From CAZTDU01 sp050248795 (GTDB lineage Bacteria; Pseudomonadota; Gammaproteobacteria; Burkholderiales; SG8-39), in assembly GCA_050248795.1 (NCBI GenBank), contig JBFWRS010000020.1, positions 1 to 61,848 on the forward strand: DNA of 61,848 nt, given 5' to 3'. Below the pieces are notes generated by a model, which made no database searches, was not told where the DNA came from, and saw only the letters and a program-made list of their open reading frames with translations. Positions 44,356 through 54,056 of the stretch are shown here, in pieces (the first letter of the stretch is position 1; each line of letters opens with the position of its first letter). The position numbers and the translations under genes were made by a program.

Positions 44356-45993
44356 TCAGTGCCAGCCCTGCGGCCCGGCGGCTGCTGCGAGCGCCGGCTG
44401 CCGCATCGGACTGCGCGGCTCGAACGACCAGGCGAGGCCGTCTCCGTCGGCCCTCGCGCACACATGGCCGAGCCAGCGTGCGTCGTCGCTTGTCGGGTGG
44501 TCGGCGCGCAGGTGCGCGCCGCGGCTCTCCTCGCGCCGCAATGCCGCGCCGAGCACCACGGCGGCGCTGCGCGCCGCCATCTGCGCCTGCAGGCGCAGCG
44601 CCAGGTCTGCCGGCGCTTCGCCTGCCGGCATCTGATCGGCTTCTTCACGTAGCGCGGCGATGGCGGCGCTGCCGCGCGCCATATCCTCAGGACGGCGCTC
44701 GATGCCGCCGCATTCCCATAGCGTGGCGCGGATGCCGGCCAGGATGTCCGCGGCACTGCGCGCAATGCCCGAAGGCCCGCGCGGTATCAGCGCCTCCAGG
44801 TCCGGGTCGGCGCGGCCGGCAACTTTCGCGAACGCGGCCGCGGCGCACCCGGCGCGGTGGCCGAAGACGACAGTCTCGCTCAGCGAGTTCTCGCCCATGC
44901 GATTCGCGCCGTGCAGCCCGCCGCCGGTTTCCCCGGCGACGAATAGTCCGGGCACATCGGTCGAAGCATCCGGCCGGAAGCTCACGCCGTCGACCACGTA
45001 GTGTGCCGCGGGTGCAATGCGCAGCGGACGCTCCAGCACGCCGCAGGTATCGCGAAAGAACGTCCAGCTGCCGGCTGTCTGCGGATCCGCGTTCCAGGCC
45101 GCCGCGTCCGCCGCGCGAAAATCGACCAGCACCTCGCGGCCCTCCTTCAACTCGCGATACAGGGCCTGCGCCAGCCGGTCGCGCGCTCGCACCGCCGGCA
45201 GCCTGCGCTCCAGGCCATGCTTGTCGAGCAGGTCCTCGCCGCGGTCGTTTACCAGCCGGCCGAGGTCCAGCACCGGCCCCGGGATGATCGCGCGCGGCAG
45301 TTCGGGCATGTCGAGTGCGAGCGCGTAGAACTGCACGAACTCCATGTCCTGCAGCCGCGCTCCCGCGCCAAGCGCGAGCGCGAAGGCGTCGCCGGTGATC
45401 TGCTCGGCGGTATCGTGGCGTGCGAACATCGCCGCGCCGCCGCCTGCGGCCAGCACCAGCGCGCCGCAAGCTATTGCCTGCCAGCCTGCACTCGCGGTAT
45501 CGAAGGCAGCCAGGCTCGCGCCCTCGCCGCCGGCGCGAATGCTGCGCACCACAAGGCCGCTGGCGAAGCGCACGCCCAACGCCAGCGCGCGCTCATGCAG
45601 GCAGCGCACGACTTCGCTGCCGCGTCTCGGCCCGGATCCGGCGGCTACCATGCTGCCGGCACGCAGCGGCGCCACGGTGCGCAAGCCCCAGTCCAGCAGT
45701 TGCTGCAGCCGTGCCGGAGCATCCTCGACCAGTGCGGCCACCAGTTCGGGCCGGTTGAGCCCGCGTCCGGTCTCGAACGTGCGCGCGGCGTGCTCCTCCG
45801 CGGACAGGCCGCGCCACGCACCGATGAAGCCGCCGCCGCAGATTGGCGACGCGCCGCCCTGCCCGGGCGGGTCCTTGGAGACGACGAGGACCGACGCACC
45901 GGCCTGCGCGGCCGCCACGGCGGCCATCAGCCCCGCGGCACCCGCGCCGACGACGCATACGTCGCCCCGCAAGGGAGGTCGGCCAGGCATCAC
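44356..45993 (-). CDS. FAD-dependent flavoprotein (succinate dehydrogenase/fumarate reductase-like)
   Basis: A 545-residue flavoprotein. GDVCVVGAGAAGLMAAVAAA binds FAD; HYVVDGVSFRPDASTDVPGL and FVAGETGGGLHGANRMGENS are conserved in the fumarate reductase/L-aspartate oxidase family. ESRGAHLRADHPTSDD is the C-terminal domain motif. No iron-sulfur or membrane partner is present. It is the last gene of the acyl-CoA catabolic operon, 7 bp after the DUF35 gene. It probably oxidises or reduces a dicarboxylate or enoyl intermediate. Confidence 0.85.
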   Translation of the reverse strand: MMPGRPPLRGDVCVVGAGAAGLMAAVAAAQAGASVLVVSKDPPGQGGASPICGGGFIGAWRGLSAEEHAARTFETGRGLNRPELVAALVEDAPARLQQLLDWGLRTVAPLRAGSMVAAGSGPRRGSEVVRCLHERALALGVRFASGLVVRSIRAGGEGASLAAFDTASAGWQAIACGALVLAAGGGAAMFARHDTAEQITGDAFALALGAGARLQDMEFVQFYALALDMPELPRAIIPGPVLDLGRLVNDRGEDLLDKHGLERRLPAVRARDRLAQALYRELKEGREVLVDFRAADAAAWNADPQTAGSWTFFRDTCGVLERPLRIAPAAHYVVDGVSFRPDASTDVPGLFVAGETGGGLHGANRMGENSLSETVVFGHRAGCAAAAFAKVAGRADPDLEALIPRGPSGIARSAADILAGIRATLWECGGIERRPEDMARGSAAIAALREEADQMPAGEAPADLALRLQAQMAARSAAVVLGAALRREESRGAHLRADHPTSDDARWLGHVCARADGDGLAWSFEPRSPMRQPALAAAAGPQGWH

Positions 45994-46000
45994 GCCGTGC

Positions 46001-46429
46001 TTACGCCGGCTTGAACTTCGGGATGCCGGCCTCTGCGCTGATGTCCTCGAACGTGACGACCACCTTCATGCCGATCTTCCAGTGTTCCGGCTTGGCGCCG
46101 ACCAGCTGCCCGTACATGCGCGCGCCTTCGTCCAGGTCGATGATGCCCAGCGTCACCGGCAGGTCGGCCTTCCAGCCGGGGAAGTTCATCATCACCTTGT
46201 TGGCGGTGGTGAACGAATAGATCGTGCCCTTGCCCGAGACCTCGACCCACTCGAGCTTGCGGCTGCCGCAGTCTATGCACCAGGGCTTGGGGAAGAAGTT
46301 CAACGTGCCGCACTTGCCGCACTTCTGCACCACCAGCTTGCGGTTCTTCGCCGCGGCCCAGAACGGCCGTGTGGCGTCGGTGATGTCGGGCATCGGCTTG
46401 CCCGCGGCGTCCATTTTCATTTCGCTCAT
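46001..46429 (-). CDS. DUF35 OB-fold zinc-ribbon protein (acyl-CoA-binding partner)
   Basis: A 142-residue protein. A rubredoxin-like zinc ribbon with four cysteines (QKCGKCGTLNFFPKPWCIDC) is followed by an OB-fold (VSGKGTIYSFTTANKV onwards). Such proteins bind thiolase-like enzymes and, in the ChsH2/Ltp2 steroid aldolase, help bind the acyl-CoA. It is encoded 3 bp after the thiolase-like gene, which supports a complex between the two. Confidence 0.92.
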   Translation of the reverse strand: MSEMKMDAAGKPMPDITDATRPFWAAAKNRKLVVQKCGKCGTLNFFPKPWCIDCGSRKLEWVEVSGKGTIYSFTTANKVMMNFPGWKADLPVTLGIIDLDEGARMYGQLVGAKPEHWKIGMKVVVTFEDISAEAGIPKFKPA

Positions 46430-46432
46430 CTT

Positions 46433-47662
46433 CTAGGCCTCCGCTCCGAATACCAGGGTCACGCAACTGCGGTTGTTCCTCGCGTAGGTCATGCCGCCGA
46501 ATCCGGAGGCGACCGATATGCCGGCGTTCTTCTTCACCTGGCGCTCGCCCGCCTCGCCGCGCACCTGCGTCACCGCCTCGATCAGCGGCTGGAAGCCGCC
46601 GATCGCGCCGCCGGGCTGGCCGCCGGAGAGCTGGCCGCCATCGGTGAGCAGCGGGAAGTCGCCCTGGATACGCAGGTCGTGCTCGTCGACGAAGCGCCCG
46701 CCCTCGCCCTTCTTCGCGAAGCCGTAGTCCTCGAGCTGGATCAGCGCCACCATCGGGTAGTCGTCGTAGGGCTGGAACGAGCCCACGTCCTTGTGCGCGA
46801 TGCCCGCCATCGCGAACGCCTCGGGTGCGGTCTGCAAAAAGCCCGTATCGGTGATGTCCGGGAAGGTGCGCGAGCCCGAGTAATAGTTGTTCACCTCGGC
46901 GAAGCCGCGCAGGTACGCGGGCTTCGGCGTGATCGCGCGCGCGTCTTCGGCGCGCGCGACGATGTAGGCAAGGCCGCCGTTCACCATCGGCACGCAGTCG
47001 AACAGGCGCACCGGCCAGGACAGTCGTTCGGAGGCGAGGTACTCCTCCATGGTGAAGGGCTTGCGGTAGATCGCGCCCGGGTTCAGCGACGCGTGGTAGC
47101 GCGCGGTGACCGCGATCTTGCCGAGCTGCTCGTCCTTCAGCGGGTACTTGTCCATGTAGCGCGTCTGCACCAGCGCGAACTGCGCGTTCGCACCCATGAC
47201 GCCGAACGGGCCCTGGAAATCCCAGAACACGCCGCGCGTGCGCTCTGGCGACAGCGGCAACCCCGGCGCAATCGACGGTATCGTCAGCGGCGTGTCCGCG
47301 CCCATGATCAGCGCGCGATCGACGATGCCCGCTTCGATCATCGCCGCGGCGCGGATCATCATCGCCGCCGCCGACGCGCCGCCCTGGTCGGCGCGGATCA
47401 GCACGCGCGGGCTGATGCCCAGCGTCTCGGCGACCGCCGCCGACCAGTTCACCGTGTGGCTCGCCTCGGCGTGCGCGACGCCGATCGCCTGGCCGTCGAA
47501 GTCGTTCTTCGACATGCCGGCGCGCTCAAGCGCCAGGTCGGCGGCCCAGGCCAGGTACTCGTCCACCGTGTAGATGCGCTCGCCCTTTTTCGCGCGGCTG
47601 TATGGCGTCCTGCCGTAGCCGACCACCGCGACCTTTCCGCGCATGTGTGCGTCTCTTCTCAT
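46433..47662 (-). CDS. Thiolase-like (SCP-x/Ltp2-type) protein lacking the nucleophilic Cys
   Basis: A 409-residue thiolase-fold protein (KVAVVGYGRTPYSRAKKGER; C-terminal SGGQPGGAIGGFQPLIEAVT). The position where thiolases carry the acyl-accepting Cys reads VLIRADQGGASAAAMMIRAA, without a cysteine. This resembles the Cys-less, DUF35-partnered aldolases of steroid side-chain degradation rather than true beta-ketothiolases. ATG 47662 has GAGGACAGG upstream; a second ATG 18 nt inside is also possible. It lies between the acyl-CoA synthetase and DUF35 genes in one operon. Confidence 0.88.
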   Translation of the reverse strand: MRRDAHMRGKVAVVGYGRTPYSRAKKGERIYTVDEYLAWAADLALERAGMSKNDFDGQAIGVAHAEASHTVNWSAAVAETLGISPRVLIRADQGGASAAAMMIRAAAMIEAGIVDRALIMGADTPLTIPSIAPGLPLSPERTRGVFWDFQGPFGVMGANAQFALVQTRYMDKYPLKDEQLGKIAVTARYHASLNPGAIYRKPFTMEEYLASERLSWPVRLFDCVPMVNGGLAYIVARAEDARAITPKPAYLRGFAEVNNYYSGSRTFPDITDTGFLQTAPEAFAMAGIAHKDVGSFQPYDDYPMVALIQLEDYGFAKKGEGGRFVDEHDLRIQGDFPLLTDGGQLSGGQPGGAIGGFQPLIEAVTQVRGEAGERQVKKNAGISVASGFGGMTYARNNRSCVTLVFGAEA

Positions 47663-47676
47663 GCCTGTCCTCGCTT

Positions 47677-49797
47677 TCAGTTCAATACCATCACGGCGTC
47701 CACCGCCGTCGCGCCGGCAGCATCCGCCAGCACCGGGTTCAGGTCCAGCTCGCGCAGCCGCGCGCCGGCCGCCTCGCCGAAGCGCGACACCGCGCAGATC
47801 GCCTCCACCAGCGCCTCGCGGTTCACAGCGGCGCGACCGCGCACCGTACCGAGCATCGCCGCGCCGCGCAGTTCGTCCAGCATGCCGGCGGCGACGCTTG
47901 GCGTCACCGGGCAGCGGCGGAACGCCACGTCCTTCAGCACCTCGACGAACACGCCGCCCAGGCCCGCCATCACCACCGGCCCGAACACCGGGTCATACTG
48001 CAGGCCGATCACTACCTCGACGCCACCGCCCGCCGCCATCTTCTGCACGATCACGCCCTCCAGCCGCGCCTCGGCCTTGTAGGCCTTTGCGTCCGCCATG
48101 AGCGAGGCGAACGCGGCGCGCATCGCCGGCGCGGAGTCCACGCCCAGGCGCACGCCCTTGGCTTCGGTCTTGTGCAGGATGTCGGGCGATTCGATCTTCA
48201 CCGCCACCGGGTAGCCGAGCGCGGCCGCCGCGGTGACGGCTTCGGCAGCGGATGCCGCGAGGCGCACCGGCGCCATCGGCACGCCGCACTCGGCAAGCAG
48301 TTGCGAGGTTTCGGCCGTGCCTACCGCGCCCGCCGCCTGCGGCAGCGCGAGCTTCGGCAACTGCACCGCGGCGCGCGCGGGTGCGTCCGCAAACCAGCGC
48401 CGGCGCGCATCCGCGTACTGCATCAGCCCGGCGAGCGCATCCACCGCCGGCTCCGCGCCGCGCAGCACCGGGATGCCGAGCGCGCGCAGCTTCTGCACGC
48501 CGGCCTCGGGCGCGGCGACCCAGGCGACGACGAAGGGCTTCTTCGCCGCCGCCTTGATCTCGCCGAAGATGCGTACCAGCGTGTCCACGTGCGCGTGCAT
48601 CAGCTGCAACCAGACGATGCCGGCATGCACCTGTGGATCCTCCAGCACGATCCGGACGCTGTCGCGCAGAAGCGCCGGCTGTGCGACGAACTGGCCGGTG
48701 ATGTCCACCGGATTGCCCACCGCGCCGAAGCCCGGGATCACGCCCTGCAGCGCGCTACGCGTCGCCTCTCCCAGCACCGGCACGGCGAGCCCGATCTCCT
48801 CCGCGCGGTCGGCCATCAGTACGCCGGCGCCGCCGGACTGCGTGATCAGGCCCAGTCCCTTGCCCTCCGGCAGCGGGCAGGCGGAGATCACCTCCACCAT
48901 GTCCAGCATGTGTTCCTCGTTCCTCGCGCGCACCATGCCGTACTGGCGCACTACCGCATCGAACACGCGGTCCTCGCCCGCCAGCGACCCGGTGTGCGAA
49001 GCCGCGGCGCGGCTGCCCGCGCCCAGGCGGCCCACCTTGGTCAGCACCATCGGCTTGCCGACCTCGAGCGCGTGCTGCGCAAGAGAAATCAGCCCCGCGC
49101 CGTCCTTCAGGCCCTCGATGTAGCCGGCGCCGACGCGGATGCGCGCATCGTCCAGCACGTAACGCATTACTTCCGGGAAGCTGACGTCGGACTCGTTGCC
49201 GGTGTTGATGAAGTAGCCGAGGCCGGTGCCGCGGCTGCGCGCCAGCGCCGCGATGCCGGTGCCGAAGGCGCCGGACTGCGTGACGAAGCCCACCGGACCA
49301 GCCGGCGTGTCCGCATCCGCGTACTGGCTGAAGGTGGCGACCACGTGCTCGAACGCGTTCACCAGGCCGAGGCAGTTGGGGCCGCACAGGCGCACGCCGC
49401 CCTTCTTCGCCTCTTCCACCAGGCTGCGCTCCAGCGCGCGGCCGGATTCGCCCATCTCGCCGAAGCCGGAGCTGAACACCACCGCCGCGGGCACCGACTT
49501 GGCGCCGAGTTCGCGCACCGCGGCGATGACGTCCTTCGCCGGCAGCACGATCACGGCCAGGTCCACCGCGTCGGGGATCGCGCCCACCGACGGGTAGCAG
49601 GTGAGCCCGCCGACCTTGTCGTACTTCGGATTCACCGGGTAGATCCGCCCCTTGTAGCCCTTGTCCAGCAGGTGCTTCAACGGGCGGCCGTTGATCTTGG
49701 CGAAGTCCGCCGACGCGCCAAGGATGGCGATCGATGCCGGGCTGATCAGTGCGCGCAGGCCTTCCGGCTTGCGCTGCTTGGGTTTTGCTTTTGCCAT
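47677..49797 (-). CDS. NDP-forming acyl-CoA synthetase (acetate-CoA ligase family)
   Basis: A 706-residue protein with fused alpha (CoA-binding, PASIAILGASADFAKINGRP) and beta (ATP-grasp) parts. The phosphorylated histidine is expected in AASHTGSLAGEDRVFDA, and the ATP-grasp domain begins around LLAECGVPMAPVRLAASAAE, with GYPVAVKIESPDILHKTEAK. It converts a carboxylic acid to its CoA ester with ATP. It is preceded by gcdH (9 bp) and followed by the thiolase-like gene (14 bp). Confidence 0.92.
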   Translation of the reverse strand: MAKAKPKQRKPEGLRALISPASIAILGASADFAKINGRPLKHLLDKGYKGRIYPVNPKYDKVGGLTCYPSVGAIPDAVDLAVIVLPAKDVIAAVRELGAKSVPAAVVFSSGFGEMGESGRALERSLVEEAKKGGVRLCGPNCLGLVNAFEHVVATFSQYADADTPAGPVGFVTQSGAFGTGIAALARSRGTGLGYFINTGNESDVSFPEVMRYVLDDARIRVGAGYIEGLKDGAGLISLAQHALEVGKPMVLTKVGRLGAGSRAAASHTGSLAGEDRVFDAVVRQYGMVRARNEEHMLDMVEVISACPLPEGKGLGLITQSGGAGVLMADRAEEIGLAVPVLGEATRSALQGVIPGFGAVGNPVDITGQFVAQPALLRDSVRIVLEDPQVHAGIVWLQLMHAHVDTLVRIFGEIKAAAKKPFVVAWVAAPEAGVQKLRALGIPVLRGAEPAVDALAGLMQYADARRRWFADAPARAAVQLPKLALPQAAGAVGTAETSQLLAECGVPMAPVRLAASAAEAVTAAAALGYPVAVKIESPDILHKTEAKGVRLGVDSAPAMRAAFASLMADAKAYKAEARLEGVIVQKMAAGGGVEVVIGLQYDPVFGPVVMAGLGGVFVEVLKDVAFRRCPVTPSVAAGMLDELRGAAMLGTVRGRAAVNREALVEAICAVSRFGEAAGARLRELDLNPVLADAAGATAVDAVMVLN

Positions 49798-49806
49798 GTC
49801 TCCCGT

Positions 49807-51006
49807 TTATCCGGTGAATGCAGAAATGCCGGTCTGCGCGCGTCCCAGCGTGAGCGCGTGGATGTCGTGCGTGCCTTCCAGCGTGTTTACCGTCTCCAGG
49901 TTCATCAGGTGGCGGATGACCCCGTATTCGTCGGCGATGCCGTTGCCGCCGTGCATGTCGCGCGCCATGCGCGCGATCTCCAGCGCCTTGCCGGCGGAGT
50001 TGCGCTTCAATAGCGACACCATCTCCGGCGTCGCCAGCCCGCGCTCGCGCAGCCTGCTCACCTGCAGGCAGGCGAGCAGCCCGAGCGCGATCTCGGTCTG
50101 CATGTCGGCGAGCTTCTTCTGTATCAGCTGGTTCGCCGCCAGCGGCCGTCCGAACTGCTTGCGGTCGATGACGTACTGCCGCGCCGCGTGCCAGCAGAAC
50201 TCCGCCGCGCCGAGCGCGCCCCAGCAGATGCCGAAGCGCGCGTTGTTGAGGCACCCGAACGGCCCCTTCAGGCCGGAGACGTTCGGCAGCAGGTTCGCTT
50301 CCGGCACGAACACCTCGTCCATGACGATCTGCCCGGTGGGCGAGGCGCGCACCGAGAACTTGCCTTCGATCTTCGGCGTTTCCAGCCCCTGCATGCCGCG
50401 CTCGAGGATGAAGCCGCGGATCACGCCGCCGTCGTCCTTGGCCCACACGATCATCAGGTCGGCGATCGGCGCATGCGTGATCCAGGTCTTGGTGCCCGAC
50501 AGGCGGAAGCCGCCGGGCGCTGCGCGCGCACGGGTTTTCATGCTGCCCGGGTCCGAGCCATGGTCCGGTTCGGTGAGGCCGAAGCAGCCGAGCAGTTCCG
50601 CCTTCGCCATCTTCGGAAGGAAACGGCGCCGCTGCTCCTCGCTGCCGTAGGCGTAGATCGGCAGCATCGCCAGCGTGGATTGCACGCCCATCGCCGAGCG
50701 GTACGCGGTGTCCACGCGCTCGAGCTCGCGCGCGACGAGGCCGTAGGCGACGTAGCCGATGCCGGCGCAGCCGTAGCCCTCCAGCGTGGCGCCGAGAAAG
50801 CCCAGCTCCGCCATTTCGCGCATCACCGCGATGTCGAAGCTCTCGTTGCGGTTGGCGAGCAGGATCCGCGGCGCGAGCTTGTCCTGCGCGTATTCGCGCG
50901 CGGTGTCGCGGACGAGCCGCTCCTCGTCGGTGAGTTCCGCCTCGATCAGCAGCGGATCGTCCCACTGGAAGCTGCCGCCCGCGAGGGTGACGTTGCCGGT
51001 TTTCAT
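49807..51006 (-). CDS. gcdH: Acyl-CoA dehydrogenase, glutaryl-CoA dehydrogenase-like
   Basis: A 399-residue flavoenzyme. CFGLTEPDHGSDPGSMKTRA and the preceding AYGSEEQRRRFLP are typical of GcdH, and the catalytic Glu is in NTLEGTHDIHALTLGRAQTG. GcdH oxidises and decarboxylates glutaryl-CoA to crotonyl-CoA, in lysine and aromatic degradation. It is the first gene of a five-gene operon with acyl-CoA synthetase, thiolase-like, DUF35 and flavoprotein genes, so the true substrate may be another CoA ester. Confidence 0.88.
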   Translation of the reverse strand: MKTGNVTLAGGSFQWDDPLLIEAELTDEERLVRDTAREYAQDKLAPRILLANRNESFDIAVMREMAELGFLGATLEGYGCAGIGYVAYGLVARELERVDTAYRSAMGVQSTLAMLPIYAYGSEEQRRRFLPKMAKAELLGCFGLTEPDHGSDPGSMKTRARAAPGGFRLSGTKTWITHAPIADLMIVWAKDDGGVIRGFILERGMQGLETPKIEGKFSVRASPTGQIVMDEVFVPEANLLPNVSGLKGPFGCLNNARFGICWGALGAAEFCWHAARQYVIDRKQFGRPLAANQLIQKKLADMQTEIALGLLACLQVSRLRERGLATPEMVSLLKRNSAGKALEIARMARDMHGGNGIADEYGVIRHLMNLETVNTLEGTHDIHALTLGRAQTGISAFTG

Positions 51007-51077
51007 GAACCGCCGAGTTTAGGCCAGCGCGCGGTCGCGGGCGAGCCGGGAAGCGAACCACGCGCGCCCCCGCGCGC

Positions 51078-51809
51078 TCACGCGTCCGTGCGCAGGCCGC
51101 GTGCCAGCTTCCAGCGCGCGATGCGCTCGAGCAGGTCCTTCAGGTGTAGCGGCACCAGGATCAGGATCGCCAGCAGGTACTGCACCCAGAACTGGTCCAA
51201 CCAACCGTCGAGGCCATGCCTGATGCCGAGCATCTGCGCAACGAAGGCCGCGACCAGGGCCGCAGGCCCGAGTACCGCCAGGCACGCGATCACGAGAATG
51301 CCGCCGATCATCCACAGGCTGTTGTAGTCGTAGTTGATGTGCAGCGGCTGGTCGAACTTCAGGTAGATGCCCTTCCACAGCAGGTCCTTCGCCACGAACA
51401 CGCCCCACATCGCCAGCGTCCATTCCGACTGGCGCTGCATGCCCCAGATGCCCAGCGCCATCAGCGGACCGAGCAGCAGCGCCTGCAGGAAAAGCGTGCT
51501 CCATAGTCCCATCGGCGTGCCGCTCGAGGTGTAGCCGCGCTCCGCGGGGTCCGCCGCCATCGCCTCGAGCGCGCCGCGCAGCGCCGGCACCCGGTGCAGC
51601 CGGTGCATCAGCGCGATCAGGAACGTGCGCAGGATCCACGTCAGCGTGAGCGCCGCGACCAGCATCTCGCCCGGGTAGCGCAGGAACGCGCAGACCACCG
51701 CCCACGCGAGGAACCACGCGGCAGTCGCCGCCAGCACCAGCCGGAACGAAGGATCCTTCATCCGCTCCGAGAACTCGCGCCGCTTCGCCGCCTTCTCGGC
51801 CTCGTCCAT
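51078..51809 (-). CDS. Membrane protein of unknown function
   Basis: A 243-residue protein with an N-terminal charged helix and about five to six membrane segments (LVLAATAAWFLAWAVVCAFL, LVAALTLTWILRTFLIALMH, TLFLQALLLGPLMALGIWGM and others). I do not recognise the family. ATG 51809 is preferred to the overlapping GTG one codon earlier. It is 9 bp after dinB on the same strand. Confidence 0.65.
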   Translation of the reverse strand: MDEAEKAAKRREFSERMKDPSFRLVLAATAAWFLAWAVVCAFLRYPGEMLVAALTLTWILRTFLIALMHRLHRVPALRGALEAMAADPAERGYTSSGTPMGLWSTLFLQALLLGPLMALGIWGMQRQSEWTLAMWGVFVAKDLLWKGIYLKFDQPLHINYDYNSLWMIGGILVIACLAVLGPAALVAAFVAQMLGIRHGLDGWLDQFWVQYLLAILILVPLHLKDLLERIARWKLARGLRTDA

Positions 51810-51818
51810 CACGGGATT

Positions 51819-52931
51819 CTAGGCTTCCGCGCCGGCAGGATCGCGGCCGCCGCCGAACGGCAGCTGCGCGGTGCTCGCGACGCCGTCCGCGCCCGCCTGC
51901 AGCTCATGCACGCCCGCGCCCAGCAGCCGCACCGGGCGGCGCCCGGCCTCGGTGCGTTCCAGCAGCGCCAGCGCGCGCGCGGCGATGGCGTCCGCGTCAT
52001 CGGTGGGCGCGGCGGTGTGGCTGCGCGTCACGGTGGTGAAGTCCTCGTAGCGCACCTTGATGGTGACGCAGCGGGCAAGCAGCTTCTTCGCCGCCAGGCT
52101 CGCCGCCGCGCGGCGCGCCAGGCGATCGATCTCGGCGCGCGCTTCGCGCAGGTCGACCAGGTCCTCGACATAGGTGGTCTCGGTGCTGATCGACTTCCAT
52201 GGCCGGTTGGGCTGCACCGCGCGCGGGTCGTCGCCGCGCGCAAGGCGCCGCAGCCAGTCGGCCTGGCTGCCCACCGTCCTTCGCAGCAGCGCTTCGTCCG
52301 CGGCGCGCACGTCGGTGAGCTTGTCGATGCCGATCGCGCGCAGTTTTCCTGCGGTCACCGGACCGACGCCCCACAGCGCATCCACCGGCAACCCGGCGAG
52401 GAAGGCCTCCACCTTGTGCGGCGGGATCACCGTGAGTCCGTCCGGCTTCTGCCAGCCGGAGGCGATCTTGGCGAGGAACTTGTTCGGCGCCACGCCGGCG
52501 GAGGCGGTGATGCCCACCTCCTCGCGGATGCGCGCCTTGAGCCGTTTCGCGATGTCGCTGGCGTAGCGCTCGCCCCACAGGTTCTCGGTGACGTCCATGT
52601 ACGCTTCGTCCAGCGATAGCGGCTCGACCAGCGGCGTGCACGAGCGCAGGATCGCCATCACCTGCTGCGACACCGCGCGGTACCGGGTGAAATCCGGCCG
52701 CACGATCAGCAGTTCCGGGCACAGCCGCAGCGCGCGCGACATCGGCATCGCCGAGCGCACGCCGAACTTGCGCGCCTCGTAGCTTGCCGCCGCCACCACG
52801 CCGCGCGACTGCGGCGAGCCGCCCACCGCCAGCGGCTTGCCGCGCAGCGTGGGGTCGTCGCGCTGCTCGACGGATGCGTAGAATGCATCCATGTCGATGT
52901 GAATGATCCGGCGCGCGGAGTCGGAGTTCAA
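51819..52931 (-). CDS. dinB: DNA polymerase IV (DinB, Y-family)
   Basis: About 370 residues. An error-prone translesion polymerase. RRIIHIDMDAFYASVEQRDD contains the first catalytic Asp, GVRSAMPMSRALRLCPELLI and EPLSLDEAYMDVTENLWG the second acidic pair, followed by the HhH thumb (LWGVGPVTAGKLRAIGIDKL) and little-finger domain. The family normally starts a few residues before IIHIDMD. The only usable codon there is the TTG at 52931, which has no clear ribosome site. The frame is open further upstream but there overlaps adhC on the other strand. The two starts are 12 bp apart and divergent. Confidence 0.9.
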   Translation of the reverse strand: MNSDSARRIIHIDMDAFYASVEQRDDPTLRGKPLAVGGSPQSRGVVAAASYEARKFGVRSAMPMSRALRLCPELLIVRPDFTRYRAVSQQVMAILRSCTPLVEPLSLDEAYMDVTENLWGERYASDIAKRLKARIREEVGITASAGVAPNKFLAKIASGWQKPDGLTVIPPHKVEAFLAGLPVDALWGVGPVTAGKLRAIGIDKLTDVRAADEALLRRTVGSQADWLRRLARGDDPRAVQPNRPWKSISTETTYVEDLVDLREARAEIDRLARRAAASLAAKKLLARCVTIKVRYEDFTTVTRSHTAAPTDDADAIAARALALLERTEAGRRPVRLLGAGVHELQAGADGVASTAQLPFGGGRDPAGAEA

Positions 52932-52943
52932 CGGGAGATCAGG

Positions 52944-54053
<1,110 letters not shown>

Positions 54054-54056
54054 AAC

